A stretch of 64,000 bases of DNA, from assembly GCF_023349125.1 (NCBI RefSeq), contig NZ_JAKIKT010000012.1, positions 23,835-87,834 of the forward strand, in the 5' to 3' direction. A program made the position numbers and the translations under genes. The DNA comes from Shewanella corallii (GTDB lineage: Bacteria > Pseudomonadota > Gammaproteobacteria > Enterobacterales > Shewanellaceae). Shown here in pieces: positions 25,410 through 33,891 of this stretch; position 1 is the first letter of the stretch, and the number at the start of each line of letters is the position of its first letter. The notes under the pieces are model-generated. The model was given only the letters and a program-made list of their open reading frames with translations. It was not told where the DNA came from and ran no database searches.

Positions 25410-25502
25410 GCCGGACCCATACCCTGTATGGCAACCCGGCCACAGCAGCATGGGCAAGATGCCTGAAGTCGTTGCTGATATTGCCCCGGAGATAACCGGG
25501 GC
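25410..25502 (+). other. Two hairpins in the prpB-prpC spacer
   Basis: Hairpin 1 (25410-25440) is GCCGG...CCGGC enclosing CCATAC-CCT-GTATGG. Hairpin 2 (25483-25502) is GCCCCGG-AGATAA-CCGGGGC. Neither is followed by a T-run, so both are more likely to affect mRNA processing or stability than to terminate. Confidence 0.55.
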
Positions 25503-25534
25503 GACATAAGAACGAACGCAAGAGGGAAAGAGCA

Positions 25535-26662
25535 ATGGTCGACAAGAAATTAGGTGGCGCGGGTCTGCGTGGGCAATCAGCCGGTGAAACAGCACTGAGT
25601 ACTGTGGGTAAATCGGGTTCAGGCCTGACCTATCGTGGTTATGACATCAAGGATCTGGCAGCCAATACCCGCTTCGAAGAAGTGGCTTATCTGATCCTGT
25701 ACGGTGAGCTGCCAACTCAGGCTCAGCTGGATGATTATCGCCTGAAGCTGAAAGGCCTGCGCGGTCTGCCACAGGCTCTGAAAGACGTACTTGAGCGCAT
25801 TCCTGCCGATGCTCACCCTATGGATGTGATGCGCACAGGCTGCTCCATGCTGGGTAACCTGGAGATGGAAAATGACTTCTCCGAGCAAAGCGATATCACC
25901 GATCGTCTGCTGGCCGCTTTCCCATCCATCATCTGCTACTGGTACCGCTTCAGCCATGATGGCGTACGCATTGAAACTGAGACTGATGATCAAGAGATTG
26001 GGGCTCACTTCCTGCATCTGCTGCACGGCAAGAAGCCATCACAGCTGCACGCCGATGTAATGAGCTCATCGCTTATCCTGTACGCCGAGCATGAGTTCAA
26101 TGCCTCAACCTTTACCGCTCGCGTGTGTGCGTCCACCCTGTCTGATATGCACTCATGTGTCACAGGTGCCATTGGTTCTTTGCGCGGCCCACTGCACGGC
26201 GGTGCCAACGAAGCAGCCATGGAGCTGATCCAGGATATGAAAGATCCGGTCGACGCCAAGACCACACTGAAAGGCATGCTGGATCGTAAAGAAAAGATCA
26301 TGGGCTTCGGTCACGCCATCTACCGTGAGTCAGATCCACGCAATGCCATCATCAAAGAGTGGTCTGCCAAGCTGGCCGATGAGTTTGGTGACAGCCGTCT
26401 GTACGATGTCTCTGTCGCCTGTGAAGAGCTGATGTGGGATGAGAAGAAACTCTTCTGTAACGCTGACTTCTTCCACGCCAGCGCCTATCACTACATGGGC
26501 ATTCCAACCAAGCTGTTTACTCCTATCTTTGTGTGCTCACGGGTCACCGGCTGGGCTGCCCACGTGATGGAGCAACGTGCCAATAACCGCATCATCCGCC
26601 CAAGCGCTGACTATGTGGGTGAAGAGCCAAGAGAAGTGATGCCAATAGCCGAGCGTGGTTAA
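25535..26662 (+). CDS. prpC: 2-methylcitrate synthase
   Basis: Condenses propionyl-CoA with oxaloacetate to 2-methylcitrate. The 375-residue product belongs to the citrate synthase superfamily. The short N-terminal segment KLGGAGLRGQSAGETAL is typical of PrpC, and the catalytic histidines lie in SLRGPLHGGANEAAMEL and GFGHAIYRESDPRN (pieces quoted), with the catalytic aspartate in the LFCNADFF-type region. An AGAGGGAAAG ribosome site precedes the ATG. It is the second enzyme gene of the operon, followed by acnD after 94 bp. Confidence 0.96.
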   Translation: MVDKKLGGAGLRGQSAGETALSTVGKSGSGLTYRGYDIKDLAANTRFEEVAYLILYGELPTQAQLDDYRLKLKGLRGLPQALKDVLERIPADAHPMDVMRTGCSMLGNLEMENDFSEQSDITDRLLAAFPSIICYWYRFSHDGVRIETETDDQEIGAHFLHLLHGKKPSQLHADVMSSSLILYAEHEFNASTFTARVCASTLSDMHSCVTGAIGSLRGPLHGGANEAAMELIQDMKDPVDAKTTLKGMLDRKEKIMGFGHAIYRESDPRNAIIKEWSAKLADEFGDSRLYDVSVACEELMWDEKKLFCNADFFHASAYHYMGIPTKLFTPIFVCSRVTGWAAHVMEQRANNRIIRPSADYVGEEPREVMPIAERG

Positions 26663-26756
26663 CTGCCGGATACGGCTAGTCACTCTCTGCCATGGCAGGC
26701 GCGGCTAATTAATAGGCAGCGCCTGCCCTTTTCGATCCTGAAGTATGGATGATGCC

Positions 26757-29375
26757 ATGACAATCAACAGCCTTTATCGCAAGCCCTTGCCGGGTACAAA
26801 CTTAAGCTACTTCGACACCCGTGAAGCTGTCGACGCTATCAGCCCCGGCGCTTATGACAAACTGCCATACACATCCAGAGTGCTGGCAGAAAACCTGGTT
26901 CGCCGCTGCGATCCCAATACCCTGACTGACTCGCTGAAGCAAATTATCGAACGTAAGCGCGAAATGGACTTCCCCTGGTTCCCTGCCCGCGTGGTGTGCC
27001 ACGACATTCTGGGACAAACCGCATTGGTGGATCTGGCCGGTCTGCGTGACGCCATCGCAGACAAAGGTGGCGATCCTGCCAAAGTTAACCCAGTGGTTCC
27101 AACACAGCTGATCGTCGATCACTCACTGGCAGTGGAACATGCAGGTTTCGAAGCCGATGCCTTTGAGAAGAACCGCGCCATCGAAGACAGACGTAACGAC
27201 GATCGCTTCCACTTTATCAACTGGACCAAAACCGCCTTCCGCAATGTGGATGTGATCCCGCCGGGTAACGGCATCATGCACCAGATCAACCTGGAGAAGA
27301 TGTCTCCTGTGATTCAGGTGAGAGATGGCATCGCCTTTCCGGATACCTGTGTCGGTACCGACAGTCATACCCCGCATGTGGATGCGCTGGGCGTGATCGC
27401 CATCGGTGTTGGCGGACTGGAAGCCGAAAGCGTCATGCTGGGCCGCGCTTCCTGGATGCGCTTGCCGGATATCGTCGGGGTTGAACTGACGGGTAAGCCA
27501 AAGCCGGGGATAACCGCGACGGATATCGTGCTGGCCCTGACCGAATTCCTGCGTAAAGAGCGGGTGGTAGGTGCTTATCTGGAGTTCTTCGGCGAAGGTG
27601 CTGCCGCCCTGACCCTGGGCGATCGTGCCACCATCTCCAATATGACGCCTGAATATGGTGCCACAGCGGCCATGTTCTATATCGATGATGCCACCATAGA
27701 TTATCTGAAACTGACCGGTCGCGATGACAAACAAGTCGCACTGGTAGAGCAATATGCCAAACAAACCGGCCTGTGGGCCGATAGCCTGCAGAACGCCGAA
27801 TATGAGCGTGTACTCAGCTTTGATCTCTCCAGCGTAGTACGCAATGTGGCAGGTCCTTCCAATCCTCATGCCCGCGTTGCCACCAGCACCCTGGCGGAAA
27901 AAGGCATTGCTGCAGACTATCAGGAAGCGGACGGTCAGATGCCGGATGGCGCCGTTATCATTGCTGCTATCACCAGCTGTACCAACACCAGTAACCCACG
28001 CAATGTGATTGCCGCCGGTCTGCTGGCCCGCAACGCGGTGGAAAAAGGCATGGTTCGCAAGCCGTGGGTGAAAACCTCTCTGGCCCCCGGCTCCAAGGCC
28101 GTTGAGCTGTACCTGAAAGAAGCCGGCCTGCTGCCACATTTGGAAGCCCTGGGCTTCGGTATCGTGGCTTTTGCCTGTACCACCTGTAACGGTATGAGCG
28201 GCGCACTGGATCCCAGGATCCAGCAGGAAGTTATCGACAGAGATCTCTACTCAACCGCGGTACTGTCAGGTAACCGTAACTTCGATGGTCGTATTCACCC
28301 CTACGCCAAGCAGGCATTCCTGGCATCCCCACCTCTGGTGGTCGCATACGCCATCGCAGGCAGTGTGCGTTTCGACATAGAGAAAGACGTGCTGGGCAAT
28401 GATGCCAATGGCAACCCTGTGACACTGAAAGATCTCTGGCCATCTGATGAAGAGATCGATGCGGTAATCAAAGAGTGCGTTAAGCCGGAGCAATTCCGTC
28501 AGGTGTACGAGCCTATGTTCGATCTGAGCGTTGACTATGGCGAGCAGAACGATCCTCTTTATCAGTGGCGTCCGCAGAGCACCTATATCCGCCGTCCACC
28601 GTATTGGCAAGAAGAGGGGGAAGGTGCAATGGCTCAGGAGCGTACGCTCAAGGGTATGCGCCCACTGGCGGTGCTGGGTGACAATATCACCACAGATCAC
28701 CTGTCACCTTCCAACGCCATTCTGGCCAGCTCGGCCGCCGGTGAATATCTGGCGAAAATGGGTCTGCCGGAAGAGGACTTTAACTCTTACGCCACCCACA
28801 GGGGCGATCACCTGACCGCCCAGCGCGCGACCTTCGCCAACCCCAAGCTGTTCAATGAGATGGTGCTGGAGAATGGACCCGATGGCACGGCGCAGGTTAA
28901 GCAGGGCTCACTGGCACGGGTTGAGCCGGAAGGCAAAGTCACCCGCATGTGGGAAGCGATTGAAACCTATATGGATCGCAAGCAACCCTTGTGCATTATC
29001 GCTGGCGCAGACTATGGCCAGGGCTCGAGCCGTGACTGGGCCGCTAAAGGGGTGCGTTTGGCCGGTGTTGAAGCCATTGTCGCAGAAGGTTTTGAGCGCA
29101 TTCACCGCACAAATCTGATCGGCATGGGCGTACTGCCACTGGAGTTCCAGCCGGGCACCACCCGCAAGACTCTGGGGATAGACGGCACTGAAACCTTCGA
29201 TGTGGTTGGCGAGCGGGTACCGGGTACCACTCTGACTCTGCTGGTACACAAGGCCGACGGTCAGACATTGGAAGTGCCGGTGAAATGCCGCCTGGATACC
29301 GCTGAAGAGGTCTCTATCTACGAGGCAGGTGGTGTACTGCAGCGCTTTGCCCAGGACTTCCTGGCTAACGCTTAA
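26757..29375 (+). CDS. acnD: Fe/S-dependent 2-methylcitrate dehydratase
   Basis: Aconitase-like enzyme that, together with PrpF, replaces PrpD in converting 2-methylcitrate to 2-methyl-cis-aconitate in Shewanella, Ralstonia and others. The 872-residue product starts MTINSLYRKPLPGTNLSYFD and contains the three 4Fe-4S cysteines (Cys408 in TSCTNTSNP, Cys474 and Cys477 in FACTTCNG). The swivel domain has GSSRDWAAKG. I start at the ATG at 26757 with GGATG upstream; an in-frame ATG at 26745 would add four residues. Length and order of domains match AcnD rather than AcnA. prpF, always paired with AcnD, follows after a structured 228-bp spacer. Confidence 0.95.
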   Translation: MTINSLYRKPLPGTNLSYFDTREAVDAISPGAYDKLPYTSRVLAENLVRRCDPNTLTDSLKQIIERKREMDFPWFPARVVCHDILGQTALVDLAGLRDAIADKGGDPAKVNPVVPTQLIVDHSLAVEHAGFEADAFEKNRAIEDRRNDDRFHFINWTKTAFRNVDVIPPGNGIMHQINLEKMSPVIQVRDGIAFPDTCVGTDSHTPHVDALGVIAIGVGGLEAESVMLGRASWMRLPDIVGVELTGKPKPGITATDIVLALTEFLRKERVVGAYLEFFGEGAAALTLGDRATISNMTPEYGATAAMFYIDDATIDYLKLTGRDDKQVALVEQYAKQTGLWADSLQNAEYERVLSFDLSSVVRNVAGPSNPHARVATSTLAEKGIAADYQEADGQMPDGAVIIAAITSCTNTSNPRNVIAAGLLARNAVEKGMVRKPWVKTSLAPGSKAVELYLKEAGLLPHLEALGFGIVAFACTTCNGMSGALDPRIQQEVIDRDLYSTAVLSGNRNFDGRIHPYAKQAFLASPPLVVAYAIAGSVRFDIEKDVLGNDANGNPVTLKDLWPSDEEIDAVIKECVKPEQFRQVYEPMFDLSVDYGEQNDPLYQWRPQSTYIRRPPYWQEEGEGAMAQERTLKGMRPLAVLGDNITTDHLSPSNAILASSAAGEYLAKMGLPEEDFNSYATHRGDHLTAQRATFANPKLFNEMVLENGPDGTAQVKQGSLARVEPEGKVTRMWEAIETYMDRKQPLCIIAGADYGQGSSRDWAAKGVRLAGVEAIVAEGFERIHRTNLIGMGVLPLEFQPGTTRKTLGIDGTETFDVVGERVPGTTLTLLVHKADGQTLEVPVKCRLDTAEEVSIYEAGGVLQRFAQDFLANA

Positions 29376-29387
29376 TATGAATAACCT

Positions 29388-29476
29388 CTTTGCGCGATCC
29401 TGAATTCCAGGACCTGGGGTCTGAGATGCATGTGTAGAAGCTACATTGCGCCTCTCAGACCCGACATCGCGCAAAG
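29388..29476 (+). other. Multi-stem RNA-like element between acnD and prpF
   Basis: An 11-bp perfect outer stem (CTTTGCGCGAT 29388-29398 / ATCGCGCAAAG 29466-29476) encloses two things. One is a small hairpin CCTG-AATTC-CAGG (29399-29411). The other is a 10-bp perfect stem (GGGTCTGAGA 29417-29426 / TCTCAGACCC 29453-29462) that itself contains TGTAG-AAG-CTACA (29433-29445). It starts 13 bp after the acnD stop and has no T-run after it. Confidence 0.7.
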
Positions 29477-29603
29477 ATATTTGTTCATCCGTTTTAAGAC
29501 AGATAAAGCAGTGTCAGTCACTGCCAGGAACTTTCCAAATTCATCCTGAATTCCGTAAGACAGGCCCTGTGTTGCCAGGTAGTCAGGACATAAGGAACTG
29601 ATA

Positions 29604-30800
29604 ATGACGTTCAAACCTCAAATTAAGGTCCCGGCGACCTATATGCGCGGTGGCACCAGCAAGGGCGTATTCTTCCGCTTAGGCGATCTGCCACAAGAGG
29701 CGCAAACACCGGGACAAGCCCGTGATGCCTTGCTGATGCGAGTGATCGGCAGCCCGGATCCCTACGCCAAGCATACCGATGGTATGGGGGGCGCCACCTC
29801 AAGTACCAGCAAATGCGTCATCATGAACACAAGCGCAGTGCCGGATCATGATGTGGACTACCTCTATGGACAGGTGGCCATAGGAGAGGCCTTTGTCGAC
29901 TGGAGTGGCAACTGCGGTAACCTGTCGACAGCAGCAGGTGCCTTTGCCATACACGCAGGCCTGATTGACCCGTCCCGGGTACCGGAGAACGGCATCTGTG
30001 AAGTACGTATCTGGCAGGCCAATATAGGCAAAACTATTATCGCCAGAGTGCCTGTCACCAATGGAGAGGTTCAGGAAACCGGTGATTTCGAGCTGGATGG
30101 TGTCACCTTCCCCTCAGCTGAAATTGTGCTGGAATTTGTTGACCCTGCCGATGGAGAAGGGGCGATTTTCCCAACCGGTAACCTGGTCGATAAGCTTGAA
30201 GTGCCAGAGGAATTAGTCACTGATGGCGTACTCAATGCCACCCTGATCAATGCGGGCATCCCCACTATCTTCGTTAATGCCGATGAGTTGGGATACACAG
30301 GCGCAGAGCTGCAGGACGTGATTAATGGTGATGCCAAGGCGCTGGAGCGATTTGAAGCCCTGCGCGCCCACGGTGCAATCAAGATGGGGCTGATTAACTC
30401 TCTGGAAGAAGCCAAGACCCGCCAGCATACTCCCAAGATTGCCTTTGTCTCCCCGGCCAAAGACTATGTCTCTTCAGCGGGTAAACAGATAAAGGCTACA
30501 GATGTAGAGCTACTGGTTCGCGCATTGTCTATGGGTAAACTGCACCACGCCATGATGGGCACCTGCGCCGTCGCCATAGGTACAGCGGCCGCAATTCCGG
30601 GCACTTTGGTGAATCAGGCTGCAGGTGGCAGTGAGCGTCAGGCCGTGACGTTCGGACACCCCTCAGGCACTCTGAAAGTGGGCGCCGAGGCCAGCTTGGT
30701 TGATGGTCAGTGGCAGGTCACCAAAGCGATTATGAGCCGCAGTGCCCGCATACTGATGGAAGGTGCCGTACGTATTCCTCAGGAGACATCCCTTCCGTAA
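29604..30800 (+). CDS. prpF: 2-methylaconitate cis-trans isomerase
   Basis: Isomerises the trans-2-methylaconitate made by AcnD to the cis form used by aconitase. The 398-residue product has the PrpF/diaminopimelate-epimerase fold in two halves. Conserved stretches are PATYMRGGTSKGVFF, DGMGGATSSTSK, DWSGNCGNLSTAAGAFA (one active-site cysteine) and the C-terminal FGHPSGTL. PrpF replaces thiol catalysis with general acid/base groups, according to work on the Shewanella enzyme. It is the last gene of the prp operon and is followed by a terminator. Confidence 0.96.
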   Translation: MTFKPQIKVPATYMRGGTSKGVFFRLGDLPQEAQTPGQARDALLMRVIGSPDPYAKHTDGMGGATSSTSKCVIMNTSAVPDHDVDYLYGQVAIGEAFVDWSGNCGNLSTAAGAFAIHAGLIDPSRVPENGICEVRIWQANIGKTIIARVPVTNGEVQETGDFELDGVTFPSAEIVLEFVDPADGEGAIFPTGNLVDKLEVPEELVTDGVLNATLINAGIPTIFVNADELGYTGAELQDVINGDAKALERFEALRAHGAIKMGLINSLEEAKTRQHTPKIAFVSPAKDYVSSAGKQIKATDVELLVRALSMGKLHHAMMGTCAVAIGTAAAIPGTLVNQAAGGSERQAVTFGHPSGTLKVGAEASLVDGQWQVTKAIMSRSARILMEGAVRIPQETSLP

Positions 30801-30833
30801 CCACGGCCTATTCACAAGATTTGGATAAGCCCC

Positions 30834-30876
30834 AAGGCTGAACAGAAGCAGCGCTAATGCTCGGTTCAGCCTTTTT
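30834..30876 (+). terminator. prp operon terminator
   Basis: AAGGCTGAAC/GTTCAGCCTT with a 20-nt loop, followed by TTTT, 34 bp after the prpF stop. Confidence 0.85.
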
Positions 30877-31167
30877 TCGTTCAACGATAAAAGCTAATAC
30901 TCAATAATGCAGCCAAGTTCACACCAAGCTGAATAATTCTAAATTTCACACCTTCACAGCACCAATATCCAGTACAAGACAACACAACAGCACATCCACC
31001 CAGTCACGTATAAACAACTGACAAATAATGTTTTTATGAAGCCATCTTGTTCGCTGCGTCAGCCAACATATTTCCCCTCGCAACACATGTATCACACTTG
31101 ACACAAGTGTTAATACCAATAAGAATCAGACAAATAATAAGCATAATAATCCTGCCAGGGCCCAAAT
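30877..31167 (+). promoter_or_regulatory. Promoter region of the small lipoprotein with an operator-like repeat
   Basis: AT-rich, no gene seen. ACACTTG-ACA-CAAGTGT (31094-31110) is a 17-bp inverted repeat. It contains a consensus -35 box TTGACA (31098-31103), and AAGAAT follows 17 bp later at 31121-31126 as a possible -10 box. The arrangement looks like a repressor-controlled promoter. Confidence 0.5.
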
Positions 31168-31572
31168 ATGAAAATAACAATAATAAAGTGTGTGCCTGTA
31201 CTGATGATACTGTTAGCGAGTTGCCTGCTTAATGGCTGCAGTACTTCCGCCCCCAAAATCAATGCCAATGATATAAACAGCCGTTTATGGTTACCTGAAA
31301 CGGGTCCTCTGGATTTTGAGCAGCTGTTTGCTTCTGCCAATGTCAGCTTTACTGTCAGCTACAGAATTAACGAAAGCGGGGAAATTGCGAATATTGAACT
31401 AACCAATATTGAACCGGTCACCCAGATAGATGAAACAGCGCTGGCTAGGCTGCAGCAAACCCGGTTTATCGCCACTCAGGAAAATCCGCAACGCACTCCA
31501 GTAAGCATCACGAATCGGATTGAAATCAGAGCCGCGGTGGCCCCCGTGTTAATGAGCAGCAAATCTCACTAA
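31168..31572 (+). CDS. Small lipoprotein with a TonB-C-like domain
   Basis: 134 residues. The N-terminal signal ends in the lipobox LNGC (about residue 24), so the mature protein should be a membrane-anchored lipoprotein. The mature part (FTVSYRINESGEIANIELTN, then TALARLQQTRFIAT) resembles the C-terminal domain of TonB-like energy-transducing proteins: strand, NEDG-like turn, strand, helix, strand. No transmembrane anchor or proline-rich spacer is present, so it is not a working TonB. The start is ATG after a weak ribosome site. It is flanked by its own promoter and a shared terminator with the convergent ilvE. Function unknown. Confidence 0.75.
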   Translation: MKITIIKCVPVLMILLASCLLNGCSTSAPKINANDINSRLWLPETGPLDFEQLFASANVSFTVSYRINESGEIANIELTNIEPVTQIDETALARLQQTRFIATQENPQRTPVSITNRIEIRAAVAPVLMSSKSH

Positions 31573-31598
31573 CACCAGAACGCAAAGTGAACAAAACC

Positions 31599-31625
31599 AA
31601 AAAGCCACCTCAAGGGTGGCTTTTT
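31599..31625. terminator. Bidirectional terminator between the lipoprotein gene and ilvE
   Basis: AAAAA-GCCACC-TCAAG-GGTGGC-TTTTT, symmetrical with A- and T-runs on both sides, so it can stop transcription from either direction. Confidence 0.9.
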
Positions 31626-31643
31626 ACTGCAGGCTAATCAGAG

Positions 31644-32735
31644 TTAAGCGTGCAAATGAGGCACCTGCACAACCCAGTCTTCAGGGCCTTGTACTTTTCC
31701 GTTCTGGATATCGGTAAACAGTTGGTAGATACGCTTCACTTTGGGTCCGACTTCGCCGTCACCCACGGTAACAGTGCGACCATCTTCAAAGATGTATGAA
31801 CCCACGGGCGATACCACTGCAGCCGTGCCAAAACCTCCGGCTTCGACAATCTCACCGGCTTCAATATCAGCGATAAACTTATCCAGCATGACAGTTTCCT
31901 GTCTAACCTCGCAGCCCAGCATCTCACTAAGCTCCATGATGGAAAGAGAGGTAATGGACTTGAGAATTGTGTCAGTAAACTTAGGAATAATCACAGTGCC
32001 ATCTTTAAGCACATGGAAGTGGTTCATGGCACCCACCTCTTCAATTTGCTGATTATTGGCATCCAGATACAACACCTGCGCAGCGCCCATATCTGCTGCC
32101 GCTTTGGCCGCCCGCAGGGAAGCGGCGTAGTTACCCGCAGCTTTGGAGGCGCCGGTACCACCGGAAACAGCTCTATGGTATTTGGTGCTGATCAGCAGTC
32201 GAATGGCATTGCTGAAACCAGACTTATAGTAAGCACCACTTGGGCTCAACATCACGCAGAAGGTGTAACGATTGCTGGGGCTGACAGACAACCTGTCTTC
32301 GGTAGCAAAGATAAAAGGACGTATATACAGACAGGCACCCGGCTGACGGGGGAACCACAAACGATCCACATCGATCAGTGCCTGAATCGCCTTAACCTGC
32401 ATATCTTCCGGCAGATGGGGAATACAGACAATCTCACCACTGCGGTTCATACGCTCGGCATTTTTGTTAATGCGGAAGGTATAGATTTCGCCATCGTCAT
32501 GCATAAAGGCTTTGGCGCCTTCAAAGATAGCCTGACCATAATGCAAAGACATGGTACCCGGCATAAGTTCAAACGGGCCATAAGGTTCGATCCGGGGATC
32601 GCGCCACTCGCCGTCATAAAAATCCATGACGAACATATGATCGGTGCGATGTACGCCAAAGCCGACATCCCCTTCCGGCACGAAAGGTTCCGAGCGGCGT
32701 TGCGATGAGGGTTTTAAATTATATTTTATTTCCAT
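31644..32735 (-). CDS. ilvE: Branched-chain amino acid aminotransferase
   Basis: PLP transaminase for the last step of valine, leucine and isoleucine synthesis and the first step of their breakdown. The 363-residue product is of the longer, eukaryote-like BCAT group, not the 309-residue E. coli type. It shows HYGQAIFEGAKAF, RPFIFATEDRL, the PLP lysine segment GGTGASKAAGNYAASL and the phosphate-binding GFGTAAVVSPVG. I use the ATG at 32735, preceded by AAGGTGG at a good distance; the upstream in-frame start has no support. It is a single gene separated from the ilv operon by about 27 kb. A long leader or attenuator is not evident. Confidence 0.94.
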   Translation of the reverse strand: MEIKYNLKPSSQRRSEPFVPEGDVGFGVHRTDHMFVMDFYDGEWRDPRIEPYGPFELMPGTMSLHYGQAIFEGAKAFMHDDGEIYTFRINKNAERMNRSGEIVCIPHLPEDMQVKAIQALIDVDRLWFPRQPGACLYIRPFIFATEDRLSVSPSNRYTFCVMLSPSGAYYKSGFSNAIRLLISTKYHRAVSGGTGASKAAGNYAASLRAAKAAADMGAAQVLYLDANNQQIEEVGAMNHFHVLKDGTVIIPKFTDTILKSITSLSIMELSEMLGCEVRQETVMLDKFIADIEAGEIVEAGGFGTAAVVSPVGSYIFEDGRTVTVGDGEVGPKVKRIYQLFTDIQNGKVQGPEDWVVQVPHLHA

Positions 32736-32820
32736 GGCATACCACCTTGTTGATTGTTTGAGCAGACTAGGGAGAGGCTCAGGCAAAGTCAAGTTGGTGG
32801 CATGGCTATCGTAAAATTAC

Positions 32821-33612
32821 TCAGCTGCAGCCTGTCTGCTCACGGGTACAGCCTATAGTTTCCCCCGGTTTGACCATGGCCAACTGGTTGCAGGCTGCAC
32901 AGGTCATATGGGCCCGGTAGTGTTTATCGAAAAAGACCTTGGTTTGATATTCAAGGGCATCAAACTTCTCCCTGGTCAGCGGCAGACTCCAGTTATATTG
33001 GGCCATCAGGCGCGCCAAATGACGGTAACAGGTCTCCCGGCGGTCCCCGAGAAATTCAGGATTAATCAGCTGACTCTCGAACTGGGTCAGGGAGCCGGTC
33101 AGATAGAAGGCGATGCCCTGTGCCAACTCGCTCTGCTGAAGCGGTGTCGCCTGCAATTCGCCACGGGCAACGGCCTCCTCCAATGAGCTGCGGATAAAGG
33201 TCCAGAAGGTGTTGATACGTTTTTTGAAGCGCTCAATCTTATCGGCACTGGCCAACTGCCACACCATGGTGTTGACCGAGACAGACCTCAGGGTAAAGAA
33301 GCTCTTCGAACGCTTAATCGTCTCAAAGGTGAATAATACTGGCAGCAAAGCCTTTTCCTGGGCGGTCAGCTCGGGATTCTGAGCAATGAAAATCGGCAGG
33401 TTGTTACTGGTGGCATTACGCATAAACAGGCACACCAGAATATCTTCTTTGCCCTCGAAGAATTTGTACAGAGTACCGGTAGAACACCCCACCTCCTTGG
33501 CCAGTTGTGAGAACTTAAAAGACACTATGCCCTGAGTTTCAATCAGGTACTCGGCAGCGTCCAGAATTTGGTTGCATCTCAATGTAGTCAGCGGCTCGGA
33601 TGGGCACTTCAT
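32821..33612 (-). CDS. TetR-family regulator with a cysteine-rich C-terminal tail
   Basis: 263 residues, longer than a typical TetR protein of about 200. The N-terminal DNA-binding domain is clear (NQILDAAEYLIETQG, then SQLAKEVGCSTGTLYKFFEGKED). The middle is an all-helical ligand domain, and the last 28 residues hold four cysteines (CAAC, then GC and GC), a layout seen in metal or Fe-S binding tails. It is divergent from the flavin subunit gene, with 279 bp between, so it is the likely local regulator of that module. The ligand is unknown; the tail suggests redox or metal input, which is inference. Confidence 0.85.
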   Translation of the reverse strand: MKCPSEPLTTLRCNQILDAAEYLIETQGIVSFKFSQLAKEVGCSTGTLYKFFEGKEDILVCLFMRNATSNNLPIFIAQNPELTAQEKALLPVLFTFETIKRSKSFFTLRSVSVNTMVWQLASADKIERFKKRINTFWTFIRSSLEEAVARGELQATPLQQSELAQGIAFYLTGSLTQFESQLINPEFLGDRRETCYRHLARLMAQYNWSLPLTREKFDALEYQTKVFFDKHYRAHMTCAACNQLAMVKPGETIGCTREQTGCS

Positions 33613-33777
33613 ATTTGTATCACCTTAGGGTTAGTGGCGACGGCGAGTATGTGTAAACTTCGGGCAAAACAACAGCAGCCCCTCATTAAAGCTGAAGCTG
33701 ATTCACATTTCCCTCCAGTTAATATAATCAATCCGTGAATTACCTCATGCCACGGGGCCTGGCGGGGAGAAAACTTG

Positions 33778-33797
33778 TTCGTGATATTAATCATGAA
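33778..33797. promoter_or_regulatory. Upstream palindrome of the flavin-subunit promoter
   Basis: TTCGTGA-TATTAA-TCATGAA, a 20-bp near-palindrome centred at 33787.5. The same element (TTCGCGA-N6-TCACGAA) lies upstream of the cupin gene at 37840-37859. In both cases the centre is exactly 41 bp upstream of a second GTGA-N6-TCAC site. It could bind CRP/FNR-type protein or the adjacent TetR regulator. Confidence 0.55.
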
Positions 33798-33820
33798 GAA
33801 AGTTTCCACTCGATTCCGGC

Positions 33821-33863
33821 CGTGAGCCAGTTCACTTCCTGACCTTCCAAGCACAGATATCTT
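33821..33863 (+). promoter_or_regulatory. Class II CRP-like promoter of the flavin-subunit operon
   Basis: CRP-like site CGTGA-GCCAGT-TCACT (33821-33836, centre 33828.5) followed by a -10 box TATCTT (33858-33863). If transcription starts at about 33870 the site is centred at -41.5, the class II activator position, and no -35 box is needed. The gene starts at 33892. Confidence 0.6.
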
Positions 33864-33891
33864 GATGCCATCATTTAGTGAGGTCATCAAA

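Noticed and set aside
24527..25507. 326-codon open frame antisense to prpB
   Set aside because: No ribosome site or recognisable motif, and it lies entirely over a well-conserved gene. Strong codon bias in prpB explains the open opposite frame.
27123..28139. 338-codon open frame antisense to acnD
   Set aside because: Same reasoning: a shadow of acnD with low-complexity composition and no family resemblance.
33721..33760. ATTCAC/GTGAAT pair around 33701-33739 as a further operator
   Set aside because: The arms are six bases with a spacer near 28; too weak compared with the two palindromes downstream.
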